From the NCBI RefSeq assembly GCF_003479605.1, contig NZ_QUHR01000008.1:1-64000 (forward strand): a DNA stretch of 64,000 nucleotides, in the 5' to 3' direction. How positions within the stretch are numbered: position 1 is the stretch's first letter; each line of letters starts with the position of its first letter. Position numbers and translations under genes: made by a program. A model generated the notes under the pieces. It ran no database searches. It was given only the letters and a program-made list of their open reading frames with translations, and had not been told where the DNA came from. Source of the DNA: Roseburia sp. AF12-17LB (GTDB lineage: Bacteria > Bacillota > Clostridia > Lachnospirales > Lachnospiraceae). Of the stretch, positions 44,398 through 53,163 are shown piece by piece.

Positions 44398-45150
44398 TCA
44401 GAAAAGCCCTTCTAAAAATTGCTCTGATTTAAATGTATGGGGTGCATATTTTTCCCGAAATTCCTTCACCGTCCGAATCAGTTCAAACAACACTTTTTCT
44501 GATACTGCAAAATGAAAAAGCTTTGCTGATTCCGTGGTAATAATATACTGCATCGTATAAATGGTAGATGCATCTAACCGTCTGCCATGCTCGGTTTCGC
44601 TGCAGGAATCACAAAGAAGCCCGGCGCGCTGCACACTGAAAAACTGCATCGGTTCCTTTCTTCCACATTTCTGGCAGGAAAAAAGATTCGGATATACTCC
44701 GTTTAGCACCATCATTTTCAGTTCATAAATCACACGGACCAGCCGGTTATCAAAATTCTTCTTTCCAAGTGCCTTTAAGGACTGGTAAAGAAGCTTTAGC
44801 ATTTCCCGGTCATCACTGTTTTCCTGGGCATAATATTCTGCCATCTCAAGAAAATAAAATCCATAGTATGTATCATTCAAGTCTGTGGTGAGTTCGGTAA
44901 AATAATTTTTAATTTCTGCCCGCACCACATTGTAGGAGGTACGGCCCTCATAGACTTCAAACTGTCCGAAGGAAAAGGGATTGCAGGCTGCCAGCAGTGT
45001 ACTGTTCGGTCTTCTTGCACCTCTGGCAAACGCCGTAATCTTTCCCCTCTCCAGGGTCAGTATCGTAATTCGTTTGTCATATTCACTGATTGGCATTGCG
45101 GTAAGCACCATACCCGTAACCATCACGTTTGTGCCCACGGTCCTGTTCAC
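44398..45150 (-). CDS. recO: DNA repair protein RecO
   Basis: Works with RecF and RecR to load RecA on gapped DNA. It is 250 residues: an N-terminal OB fold (VTGMVLTAMPISEYDKRITILTLERG, split over 10-35), a helical region and a four-cysteine zinc site (CQKCGRK and CDSCS). The annotated start is GTG at 45150; an ATG at 45123 (241 residues, MVTGMVL) matches the family start better. Either choice overlaps yqzL, by 68 or 41 nt. The order era-yqzL-recO-glyS is conserved in Firmicutes. Confidence 0.92.
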   Translation of the reverse strand: MNRTVGTNVMVTGMVLTAMPISEYDKRITILTLERGKITAFARGARRPNSTLLAACNPFSFGQFEVYEGRTSYNVVRAEIKNYFTELTTDLNDTYYGFYFLEMAEYYAQENSDDREMLKLLYQSLKALGKKNFDNRLVRVIYELKMMVLNGVYPNLFSCQKCGRKEPMQFFSVQRAGLLCDSCSETEHGRRLDASTIYTMQYIITTESAKLFHFAVSEKVLFELIRTVKEFREKYAPHTFKSEQFLEGLF

Positions 45151-45271
45151 CTCTTACTTTCTCTTTCAGGCTGCCCAATCCATCCTGTTCTTCTTTTTCC
45201 TGTTCCTTAAACTTAAGATAATCATCTACACTTCCGGTCAAAGTAAAATGATTCCAGCTTGCTCTTACCAT
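45083..45271 (-). CDS. yqzL: YqzL-like small protein
   Basis: A 62-residue protein whose first part, MVRASWNHFTLTGSVDDYL followed by KFKE, matches the YqzL family that lies between era and recO in Bacillus. The ATG at 45271 is chosen because it starts exactly where the family starts and has AGGAAGGAAG before it; a longer in-frame start adds 19 unrelated residues. The C-terminal half is Gly/Arg/Asp-rich and is not conserved. It overlaps the recO start. Its function is unknown. Confidence 0.72.
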   Translation of the reverse strand: MVRASWNHFTLTGSVDDYLKFKEQEKEEQDGLGSLKEKVRGEQDRGHKRDGYGYGAYRNANQ

Positions 45272-45349
45272 ATGCTTCCTTCCTGCCCTTTCTTCATACT
45301 TGTATGAAATTAGGTTTTCCAGAAGCACTTAAGATAATACTGTCAATAT

Positions 45350-46261
45350 TTAGAATTCCTCTTCCCGGTATCCGAAGTTCTTAATCATATAATCGCTGTC
45401 ACGCCAGTCTTTTTTCACTTTTACCCAAAGTTTCAAATTAACCTTGGCATCTAAGAGGTGTTCAATTTCATATCTGGCATTGGTACCAATCTTCTTTAAC
45501 ATGGCTCCCTGCTTGCCGATAATAATTCCCTTGTGGGAATCCCGCTCACAGATAATCGTAGCATCAATATCAAACATTTTCCTGCCTTTGCGTTTCTTCA
45601 TCTGGTCAATAGAAACGGCAATTCCATGAGGAATTTCTTCATTTAAAGCATGTAAGGCTTTTTCACGAATCAGCTCTGCCACAATCTGACGCTCCGGCTG
45701 GTCAGTAATGGTATCCTCATCATAGAACATCGGACCATACGGCAGATATTTAAAAATCAAATCAATGATAACATCCGTATTTTCTCCCCGCAGTGCAGAT
45801 GCCGGTACGATTTCCGCAAAGTCATAGACTTTACGATAAGTGTCAATGTACTCCAGCATTTTATCCTTGTTATCCAAGGTATCTAATTTATTGATAACCA
45901 GAATAACCGGTGTCTTTACAGTTTTTAACTTTTCAATAATATGCTGCTCTCCTGCGCCGATAAAATCACTCGGTTCCACCAGCCATAAAATGACATCCAC
46001 TTCATTTAATGTGTGTTCTGCCACATTTACCATAAATTCGCCCAGCTTATTCTTTGCCTTATGGATACCAGGTGTATCCACAAAAATAATCTGTCCTCTG
46101 TTTTCATCCGTATAAATAGTCTGGATACGGTTTCTGGTAGTCTGCGGTTTATTGGATGTAATTGCAATCTTCTGTCCAATCAGATGATTCATCAAGGTGG
46201 ACTTTCCTACATTCGGCCGTCCAATCAGTGTTACAAAGCCTGATTTAAAATTTTCCGTCAT
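45350..46261 (-). CDS. era: GTPase Era
   Basis: Essential GTPase that binds 16S rRNA near its 3' end and assists 30S assembly. It is 303 residues. The G domain has G1 GRPNVGKST (13-21), G3 DTPGIH and G4 NKLD. The C-terminal KH domain has GIIIGKQGAMLKKIG. The frame is intact. It precedes yqzL and recO on the same strand, as in other Firmicutes, and follows the M16C peptidase gene by 45 nt. Confidence 0.96.
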   Translation of the reverse strand: MTENFKSGFVTLIGRPNVGKSTLMNHLIGQKIAITSNKPQTTRNRIQTIYTDENRGQIIFVDTPGIHKAKNKLGEFMVNVAEHTLNEVDVILWLVEPSDFIGAGEQHIIEKLKTVKTPVILVINKLDTLDNKDKMLEYIDTYRKVYDFAEIVPASALRGENTDVIIDLIFKYLPYGPMFYDEDTITDQPERQIVAELIREKALHALNEEIPHGIAVSIDQMKKRKGRKMFDIDATIICERDSHKGIIIGKQGAMLKKIGTNARYEIEHLLDAKVNLKLWVKVKKDWRDSDYMIKNFGYREEEF

Positions 46262-46306
46262 ACTTACTCCTTCTTATGTATGCTGCGGGACTATTACCCA
46301 CAGCTT

Positions 46307-49225
46307 TTAATAAAGATTCTTTACTTCTAAGAACATATCTTTTTCTGCTTCTACATTTTCCTCTGCACCGATGACACACAAGGCATCCTGTGCGAGTACC
46401 GCTTCAATAAGCACTGCGAGATTTTTAATGTTTTCCGGCTGTGCATCTAAAACTTCATTTCTCTCACGCTGTAATTCCTCATAAGAAATATTGGTAAGAT
46501 AAGCACTTACGGAACGCATGCCCTTGGCAGCCGGATTCAACGGGGTATCCATATCACTTACTGTTCCGATGATATATTTTGTCATATCACGTTCATCTGC
46601 ATCAAAGGCTCTTAAATATGCCGGGATACCTTCGTAAATCTCATTGGTGCTCTTAAGGTTCGGGTCACGGTAAGAAGTGAAATATGCATCTCCATTCCGC
46701 ATAAATCCGCTCATGCAACCATATGCACCACCCTTTACCCGGACATTAATCCAAAGGTAATCATAGCTTAAAATTACTTTTAAGATACGAAGTGCTCCGG
46801 TATAGGAATATCCTTTCGATAAATAATTTCCGGCTCTGGATACATACTGTACTTTGGATGCATCTAAGAAACCTTCATTCTTTTTCTCACAATGGAAGGT
46901 AACTGCTTCTCCCTCTTTTGCTCCATCCGGTAAAACAGTTAAGAACTGCGGGAATTTTTCTTCTAACAGCTGATATCCTTCTGCGTCTGCCGTCAGGGAA
47001 ATCAACAGTCTGTTCTTTACAAATATTTTCTCTGTAAGGCTTCTTAATTTATCCATTAAGAACTGCTTCTTTTCTTCAAAATGTTCTTCTAATTCTGCAA
47101 TCGTCCGGTACAGTGCAATTCCGCCAACCAGGTCATTGAATCGGGCTACCGGTGAGAAATAAGACATTGCCCGCATGGCAGATACGGAATGTCCGGCAGA
47201 GCTTAAGGACATCTGCAGTCTCGATTTGATACGCGCTAAAATCTCATAGAGACGTTTTTCATCTGTAATCTGTGTGCCCATCAGAATCTCAGAAAGAAGT
47301 CTAAGCCCCTCTTCTAAATTCTGATAAAGAATCTTGGAACGTACTTCGTATTTTGCATGGAAACTGTCTTTTTTCTTAGTATCCGCATAAATATTAATCT
47401 GGGAAGAGATACCGCCGGTCATAAGATTAATCTCATTTGCTAAGTCTGCATAATTATAATGCTCTGTATCCATATAACCAAGTACAGCTTTTAACACCCC
47501 AAGGTATGGCAGTTCTTCTTCTGTAATATCACTGATATCAAACATCAGATTCAGATAATGAATGCCATTGGAATAAATGTTGGTATGAATGGTTTCGATG
47601 CCATTGCAGCTTACCTTTTCATATACCAGCGGCTGCGCTTCACGCTTCATGTCCTGCCGTTTTAACATCGGAATCTTCATCAGGTCTTCCTTTGGTGACG
47701 GCTCTTCCTGATACTGTTTTAAATGCTTTGTATCCTCTACTAACTTATCAATCTCTTCTTCTGATAAGTCTCTCTTATAAGCAGCCAGTTTCTCTTCTAA
47801 TTCTTTTTCCAGCCTGGCATTTAAGCCTTTTTCCGGTTCAATGGATACATAGGATTTATGGCTGTTATCCAAAAGATATTTCTGAATCAGTTCTTCAAAA
47901 TATCCTGTTTCAATCTTTTCCTTTAATGCTGCAAATACGTCTAATATTTTAAGATATAAGAATGGTTCGTCATCATCATAAAGCCAGCTGTCCATACAGG
48001 ATAATCCATAAATTAATCCCTTCGGGAAATTACCGTAATCTGCTTCACGGAATTTGAATTCTTCACTGTTGATTCCTGCTAACAGGGATTTTCTATTGAG
48101 TCCATCTTTGACGATTTTCTTTAAAGTATCTTCGATAATTCCTACAAACTTCTCTTCGTCTTCTTTATTGGCATTCTTTGCCACCACAGAAAAAATTGGC
48201 TGTAAGGTGCTGTTATCAAATCCGCCCATGATATCTTTTCCGATTCCTGCATCAATAAGTGCCTGCTTCAACGGTGCTCCCGGTGCACTTAATAGTGCAT
48301 AATCCAAGACATCAAATGCCAGAGTCAGTTCACTCTCAAGATTCGTTCCGATTGCCACATTATAGGAAAGATATGCATTATCCTCTAAACTTTCGGAAGA
48401 TGCAATGGAATATGGCTTGCTGATGGTTACCGGCTTTTCAAAAGGAGCCTGCAACTGAATTGCAGAATCTACTTCGATTTTATCATAATGGCTTAAATAT
48501 TCTTTATCGAGAAATTCCAGTTTTTCGCCCATATCCATATTTCCATAAAGGTAAATATAAGAATTACATGGATGATAGAATTTCCGGTGGAAATCAAGGT
48601 ACTGCTCATAAGTAAGCTCTGGAATTACTTCCGGGTCACCGCCGGACTCATTACTGTATGTGGTATCCGGGAACAGGGAATTTAATACTACACGGTCTAA
48701 GACACCTTCTGGAGAAGAAAATGCGCCCTTCATCTCATTGTATACCACTCCATTGATGGTAACCGGTGCATCTTTATCCTCTAATTCATAGTGCCAGCCT
48801 TCCTGTTTGAAGATTTCTTCTTTCTTATAGATATTCGGATGGAACACAGCGTCTAAGTATACATCCATCAGATTAGCAAAATCTTTATCATTGCAGCTTG
48901 CCACCGGATAAACGGTCTTGTCCGGGTAAGTCATGGCATTTAAGAATGTATTTAAAGAACCCTTCACCAGTTCCACAAACGGATCCTTCACCGGAAACTT
49001 GTCCGAACCGCACAATACCGTATGCTCAATGATATGTGGTACGCCGGTGCTGTTCTCTACCGGAGTACGGAATCCAATATAAAAGACCTTATTTTCATCA
49101 TCATTGGAAATAAGGCTGATTTTAGCTCCACTCTTTTTATGTCGAAGCAGATATCCCTTTGCATGGATGTCTGTCAGATTTTCTTCTTTGATTAATTCAT
49201 ATGCTGTTAACGCTGCTAAATTCAA
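46307..49225 (-). CDS. M16C family zinc peptidase (PreP/falcilysin type)
   Basis: A large metallopeptidase of the insulinase superfamily, 972 residues from the start chosen here. The inverted zinc motif is HIIEH in GVPHIIEHTVLCGSDKFP (about 70), with the downstream Glu in VYNEMKGAFS. It has four tandem M16 domains in two halves linked by a charged hairpin (about 500-530). I choose a TTG start at 49225: GGAGG lies 8 nt before it and the product then begins MNLAALTAYELIKEE, as in the family. The open frame continues upstream to a GTG at 49261 without an RBS. It probably degrades small unfolded peptides in the cytoplasm. Confidence 0.88.
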   Translation of the reverse strand: MNLAALTAYELIKEENLTDIHAKGYLLRHKKSGAKISLISNDDENKVFYIGFRTPVENSTGVPHIIEHTVLCGSDKFPVKDPFVELVKGSLNTFLNAMTYPDKTVYPVASCNDKDFANLMDVYLDAVFHPNIYKKEEIFKQEGWHYELEDKDAPVTINGVVYNEMKGAFSSPEGVLDRVVLNSLFPDTTYSNESGGDPEVIPELTYEQYLDFHRKFYHPCNSYIYLYGNMDMGEKLEFLDKEYLSHYDKIEVDSAIQLQAPFEKPVTISKPYSIASSESLEDNAYLSYNVAIGTNLESELTLAFDVLDYALLSAPGAPLKQALIDAGIGKDIMGGFDNSTLQPIFSVVAKNANKEDEEKFVGIIEDTLKKIVKDGLNRKSLLAGINSEEFKFREADYGNFPKGLIYGLSCMDSWLYDDDEPFLYLKILDVFAALKEKIETGYFEELIQKYLLDNSHKSYVSIEPEKGLNARLEKELEEKLAAYKRDLSEEEIDKLVEDTKHLKQYQEEPSPKEDLMKIPMLKRQDMKREAQPLVYEKVSCNGIETIHTNIYSNGIHYLNLMFDISDITEEELPYLGVLKAVLGYMDTEHYNYADLANEINLMTGGISSQINIYADTKKKDSFHAKYEVRSKILYQNLEEGLRLLSEILMGTQITDEKRLYEILARIKSRLQMSLSSAGHSVSAMRAMSYFSPVARFNDLVGGIALYRTIAELEEHFEEKKQFLMDKLRSLTEKIFVKNRLLISLTADAEGYQLLEEKFPQFLTVLPDGAKEGEAVTFHCEKKNEGFLDASKVQYVSRAGNYLSKGYSYTGALRILKVILSYDYLWINVRVKGGAYGCMSGFMRNGDAYFTSYRDPNLKSTNEIYEGIPAYLRAFDADERDMTKYIIGTVSDMDTPLNPAAKGMRSVSAYLTNISYEELQRERNEVLDAQPENIKNLAVLIEAVLAQDALCVIGAEENVEAEKDMFLEVKNLY

Positions 49226-49311
49226 ATGTTTTATCCTCCATGTTCTCATAATCTGACTCACAGTCTTTATCAGTATAACACATTTTTTTTACATTTACAC
49301 CTGATAAACCT

Positions 49312-49342
49312 AAAAACAGGAAGACGGATATCCATCTTCCTG
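49312..49342 (-). terminator. terminator of the cold-shock gene
   Basis: Minus strand CAGGAAGATGGATATCCGTCTTCCTG followed by TTTTTAGG; the hairpin is 49317-49342. It lies about 35 nt after the csp stop. Confidence 0.85.
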
Positions 49343-49376
49343 CTCTGCGCTTATTTCATATTCAACTCTATACGAA

Positions 49377-49577
49377 TTAACCTAAGCGAACTACGTTAGC
49401 TGCCTGAGGTCCTTTTTCTCCTTCTACTACCTCAAATTCAACTGCTTCTCCATCTTTAAGCTCTTTGAATCCATCCATATTTAATGCGGAGAAATGAACG
49501 AATACATCATTTCCTTCTGCATCTGAGATAAATCCATAACCCTTCTTTGCGTTAAACCATTTTACAGTTCCCTGCAT
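49377..49577 (-). CDS. cspA: cold-shock protein, CspA family
   Basis: A 66-residue OB-fold RNA chaperone. RNP1 is KGYGFI (13-18) and RNP2 is VFVHF (26-30), with the usual surface aromatics. It is short and complete, with AGGAGGAAAAAG as RBS. It has its own promoter and terminator. The leader is only about 60 nt, shorter than in strongly cold-induced csp genes, so it may be constitutive. Confidence 0.95.
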   Translation of the reverse strand: MQGTVKWFNAKKGYGFISDAEGNDVFVHFSALNMDGFKELKDGEAVEFEVVEGEKGPQAANVVRLG

Positions 49578-49644
49578 TTCTTTTTCCTCCTAATACACAA
49601 TAAATCTAAAAAGTTGCACAAAATTGTGCACGACTACATGGCTA

Positions 49645-49673
49645 ACAGTAGCATATTTTCCAATATTTGTCAA
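49645..49673 (-). promoter_or_regulatory. promoter of the cold-shock gene
   Basis: Minus strand TTGACA (49668-49673), 17 nt, TACTGT (49645-49650). Confidence 0.7.
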
Positions 49674-49697
49674 ACTTTTTCACTTTTTTGCCCGATT

Positions 49698-50609
49698 TTA
49701 TACCGGATTCTTTACGTTGACATCAAGCTGCGGGAACGGAATTTCGATTCCATTTTCATCCAGAGCATTTTTCATCTCCTCAGTCAGTGCCCAGCGGATA
49801 TCCCAGTATAAATCAGTCGGCACCCACACTCTTGCACCAATGGTAACACTGCTGTCTCCCAATTCCGATACAAAGACCTGCACCGCCTCGTCCTTAAGCC
49901 GGCGTTCTTCGGAAAGAAGCAACTGCTCTATCACAGCCTTCGTCTTCTTTAAATCCGCCGAATAGGACACCCCTACTTCCAGGTCAATCCTGCGTTTCTC
50001 ACTGTAGGTTACATTGGTAAGGCTGCTGTTGGCTAAGATTCCATTTGGAATTACGATAATCTTATTGTCAACACTCTTTAACTTGGTGTAGAAAATCGAA
50101 ATCTCTGTTACCGTTCCTTCGTTGCCATGGCTGTCTTCTACAATATAATCCCCCACTTTAAACGGTTTTAACATCAGTATTAATACGCCGCCGGCAAAGT
50201 TGGATAAGCTTCCCTGCAGTGCCAGGCCTACCGTCAGTCCTGCAGAACCTGCAATTGCCATTACAGATGTGGTTGCAATTCCAAAGAGCGAAAGAATGAT
50301 TACAATCAAGAAGAAATATCCAATGCACTTGACCAGTGCATCCATAAACTGTTTTACACCCTTGTCAGCATCCTTTTTATCCAGCCATTTCCGGACGAGT
50401 TTCCGGAAAAGCTTGATTAACTTTACGCCAATGGCATATACCACGCAGGCAATCACCACCTGAAAGAGAAACGCCAGTAAATCCGGCACCAGCCCCTCCA
50501 GGTAAGTACGTACCACGCCCGGTTTCTTCATCTGTTCAATAGCATCGCTGACTTCTTCCGCTGTAATGCCCTCTGTGCTGGCTTCTAATGCGGTCAGATA
50601 AAATCCCAT
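49698..50609 (-). CDS. mscS: small-conductance mechanosensitive channel
   Basis: Membrane channel that opens under tension and protects against osmotic downshock. It is 303 residues: three membrane helices, the pore helix with GSAGLTVGLALQGSLSNFAGG (split across about 125-145), then the MscS beta domain with FKVGDYIVED and VPNGILANSS, and the C-terminal alpha/beta part ending in PQLDVNVKNPV. It lies 31 nt after the DUF1015 gene. Confidence 0.93.
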   Translation of the reverse strand: MGFYLTALEASTEGITAEEVSDAIEQMKKPGVVRTYLEGLVPDLLAFLFQVVIACVVYAIGVKLIKLFRKLVRKWLDKKDADKGVKQFMDALVKCIGYFFLIVIILSLFGIATTSVMAIAGSAGLTVGLALQGSLSNFAGGVLILMLKPFKVGDYIVEDSHGNEGTVTEISIFYTKLKSVDNKIIVIPNGILANSSLTNVTYSEKRRIDLEVGVSYSADLKKTKAVIEQLLLSEERRLKDEAVQVFVSELGDSSVTIGARVWVPTDLYWDIRWALTEEMKNALDENGIEIPFPQLDVNVKNPV

Positions 50610-50640
50610 TTTAATATCCTCCAGTTATTTATGAAAGTTA

Positions 50641-51879
50641 TTATGAAAGTGCATGAATAAATAATCCACTGCGAAGTTTTGGCTCAAACCAGGTGGATTT
50701 CGGCGGCATCAGTCTTCCGGCATCTGCTACTGCAAACAACTCTCCGATGCTGGTCGGATACATGGCAAATGCCACTTTACAGTCACTATGTACTCTGCGC
50801 TCCAATTCCTCCAGTCCACGAATTCCACCTACGAAATCAATCCGCTTATCGGTCTTCGGGTCTTCAATGCCAAGTACCGGATGCAGTAACACATTCTGTA
50901 AAATTGATACGTCCAGCCCATCTACCGGGTCACTGCTTAAATCCGCTTCTTTCATCCGGCAGGCATACCAGTTATCCCCAAGGTACATGCTGAAACTTCC
51001 TTTTTCAGCCGGATGAACCGCTTCCTTCTGTGGTGCTCCCACTTCAAACAGGTCGTTCATCTTTCCAAGGAATTCCTCTTCTGTCATTCCATTTAAGTCT
51101 TTTACCACACGGTTATAATCCATAATCATAAGCTGGTCATCCGGGAATAATACGGATAAGAAATAGTTAAATTCCTCAGTTCCGTCATAATCCGGATGCT
51201 CTGCTCTCCGCATCAGTCCTACCTTTACTGCGGATGCTGCACGGTGATGACCGTCTGCGATATAAATTTCTTTTATCTTTGCAAATGCTTCCTCGATAGC
51301 CGCAATATCTTCTGCCTCTGCAATTCTGTATACACGATGTCCGATTCCATCCTCTGCCACAAAATCATAAAGAGGTGCTGTCTTCTTTACCTTCTCTACC
51401 ACTGCATTGATGGTATCATTGGAACGGTATGCTAAGAAAATCGGTCCGGTCTGTGCATCACAGATATTTACATGGTTGATTCTGTCCTGCTCTTTATCTG
51501 CTCTGGTATTCTCATGTTTTTTAATGACCTGATTCTGATAATCATCAATTGAAGCACAGGCTGTAATACCGGTCTGCACCCTTCCGTCCATGGTCAGTTC
51601 GTAAATATAATAGCACGGTTTCTCTTCTTTTACGAAATCACCTTCTGCTACCATATCCCAGAGCATGTCATGGGCTTTCTTATATACCTCCGGTGCATAA
51701 GTGTCTACGGAATCATCAAACTGTGTCTCGGCACGGTCAATGCGAAGAAAGCTTTTGTCATGTCCTTCTACCGCTTTCTTTGCTTCTTCTCTGTTATATA
51801 CATCATACGGAAGTGCTGCAATCTCTGCCGCCTCATCCTCTCTTGGTCTGATACATAAAAATGGTCTGATATCTGCCAT
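50641..51879 (-). CDS. DUF1015 family protein (ParB/Srx-like, serine-linked)
   Basis: A cytoplasmic protein of 412 residues from the ATG at 51879, which has AAGGAG before it; the longer frame has no RBS. The hallmark is IYIADGHHRAASA (about 210-222), a DGHHR motif also found in ParB/Srx-fold nucleotide enzymes, including the free serine kinases SerK and SbnI. It begins with ADIRPFLCIRPRE and has PYDVYNREEA, both typical. It lies downstream of serC-serA, a common arrangement for this family. No phosphoserine phosphatase is nearby, so a role in serine or phosphoserine metabolism is plausible but unproved. Confidence 0.85.
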   Translation of the reverse strand: MADIRPFLCIRPREDEAAEIAALPYDVYNREEAKKAVEGHDKSFLRIDRAETQFDDSVDTYAPEVYKKAHDMLWDMVAEGDFVKEEKPCYYIYELTMDGRVQTGITACASIDDYQNQVIKKHENTRADKEQDRINHVNICDAQTGPIFLAYRSNDTINAVVEKVKKTAPLYDFVAEDGIGHRVYRIAEAEDIAAIEEAFAKIKEIYIADGHHRAASAVKVGLMRRAEHPDYDGTEEFNYFLSVLFPDDQLMIMDYNRVVKDLNGMTEEEFLGKMNDLFEVGAPQKEAVHPAEKGSFSMYLGDNWYACRMKEADLSSDPVDGLDVSILQNVLLHPVLGIEDPKTDKRIDFVGGIRGLEELERRVHSDCKVAFAMYPTSIGELFAVADAGRLMPPKSTWFEPKLRSGLFIHALS

Positions 51880-51941
51880 TATTTTCTCCTTCCTGCGTAA
51901 TTGCGAAAAACACGCTTTGTGAGTTTCCTGCGTAAGAGAAA

Positions 51942-51971
51942 TGGACTGTCGCGGCGTAACCGGGCAGTCCA
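51942..51971 (-). terminator. hairpin between serA and the DUF1015 gene
   Basis: TGGACTG (51942-51948) and CAGTCCA (51965-51971) pair around a GC-rich centre; on the minus strand TTTCTC follows. It could be a weak terminator or an attenuator that lowers expression of the downstream gene. Confidence 0.45.
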
Positions 51972-51999
51972 TATATTATCTTTTTCTCACCTGCATTTA

Positions 52000-53163
52000 T
52001 TATTTTACAATACGAACCTTTAATACACCATCTAAGGTCTGAAGTTTCTCTTCTACTTCTTTGGTAACAGGTGCATCTACATCAAGCAATGTACATGCAT
52101 AATCGCCACGGCTCTTATTGGTCATATCAGAAATGTTGATATTTGCATCTCCTAAAATAGAAGTATAGCTGCTGATCATTCCCTTTACGTTACGGTGTAA
52201 CAGTAACAGTCTTCCTGCACTCTTGCACTCGCCCATATTGCAGTCCGGATAGTTTACAGAATGTGTAATATTTCCATTCTCTAAGAAATCACGAATCTCT
52301 TTTACTGCCATTACTGCACAGTTATCTTCGGATTCTTCGGTAGAAGCTCCAATATGAGGAGTTACGATACAGCCTTTCTTTCCAACTGTGGTTGGATTTG
52401 GGAAGTCGCTGACATATTTTGCAATCTTTCCTTCCTCTAATGCTGCTACCATTGCCTCTTCATCAACCAGTAAGTCTCTTGCAAAGTTCAATACTACAGT
52501 GGTAGGTTTCATCATTGCAATTGCTTCTGCATTAATCATTTTCTTGGTAGAATCTAAAAGCGGAACATGAATTGTGATATAATCACAGTTCTTGTAAATT
52601 TCTTCTACAGCATTTACATGATTTACATTGCGTGATAAGCTCCATGCAGCATTTACAGAAATGTATGGGTCATATCCGTATACTTCCATACCAAGATGTG
52701 TTGCAGCATTTGCTACTTTAACACCGATGGCACCAAGTCCGATAACGCCAAGCTTCTTTCCTGCAATTTCGCTTCCGGCAAAGTTCTTCTTCTGTTTCTC
52801 AGCAAGTTTTGCAACATCTGCATTGCCTTCCTCGCCTTTTACCCATTCGATTCCACCGACTACGTCACGGGCTGCCAATAACATTCCTGCAAATACCAGT
52901 TCCTTTACACCATTTGCGTTTGCACCCGGTGTATTGAATACTACGATACCTGCTTCTGCACATTTATCCAATGGGATATTATTTACACCTGCACCTGCTC
53001 TTGCAACAACTTCTAAAGTCTTTGGAAGTTCCATATCATGCATTGCTGCACTTCTTACCAGGACTGCCTGTGCATCTTTGATATCATCTACTTTGTTATA
53101 TTCATCTGACAAAAGGTCTAAGCCTACACCAGCGATTGGATTTAAACATGTATAGTTAAACAT
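52000..53163 (-). CDS. serA: D-3-phosphoglycerate dehydrogenase
   Basis: Oxidises 3-phosphoglycerate, the first step of serine synthesis. It is 387 residues, the short form: catalytic and NAD-binding domains (LGVIGLGAIGVKVANAA, the IHVPLLDSTKKM segment and TPHIGASTEES with the catalytic His) followed directly by a C-terminal ACT domain (about 315-387) without the extra ASB domain. The start ATG shares its A with the serC stop (TAATG). Confidence 0.95.
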   Translation of the reverse strand: MFNYTCLNPIAGVGLDLLSDEYNKVDDIKDAQAVLVRSAAMHDMELPKTLEVVARAGAGVNNIPLDKCAEAGIVVFNTPGANANGVKELVFAGMLLAARDVVGGIEWVKGEEGNADVAKLAEKQKKNFAGSEIAGKKLGVIGLGAIGVKVANAATHLGMEVYGYDPYISVNAAWSLSRNVNHVNAVEEIYKNCDYITIHVPLLDSTKKMINAEAIAMMKPTTVVLNFARDLLVDEEAMVAALEEGKIAKYVSDFPNPTTVGKKGCIVTPHIGASTEESEDNCAVMAVKEIRDFLENGNITHSVNYPDCNMGECKSAGRLLLLHRNVKGMISSYTSILGDANINISDMTNKSRGDYACTLLDVDAPVTKEVEEKLQTLDGVLKVRIVK

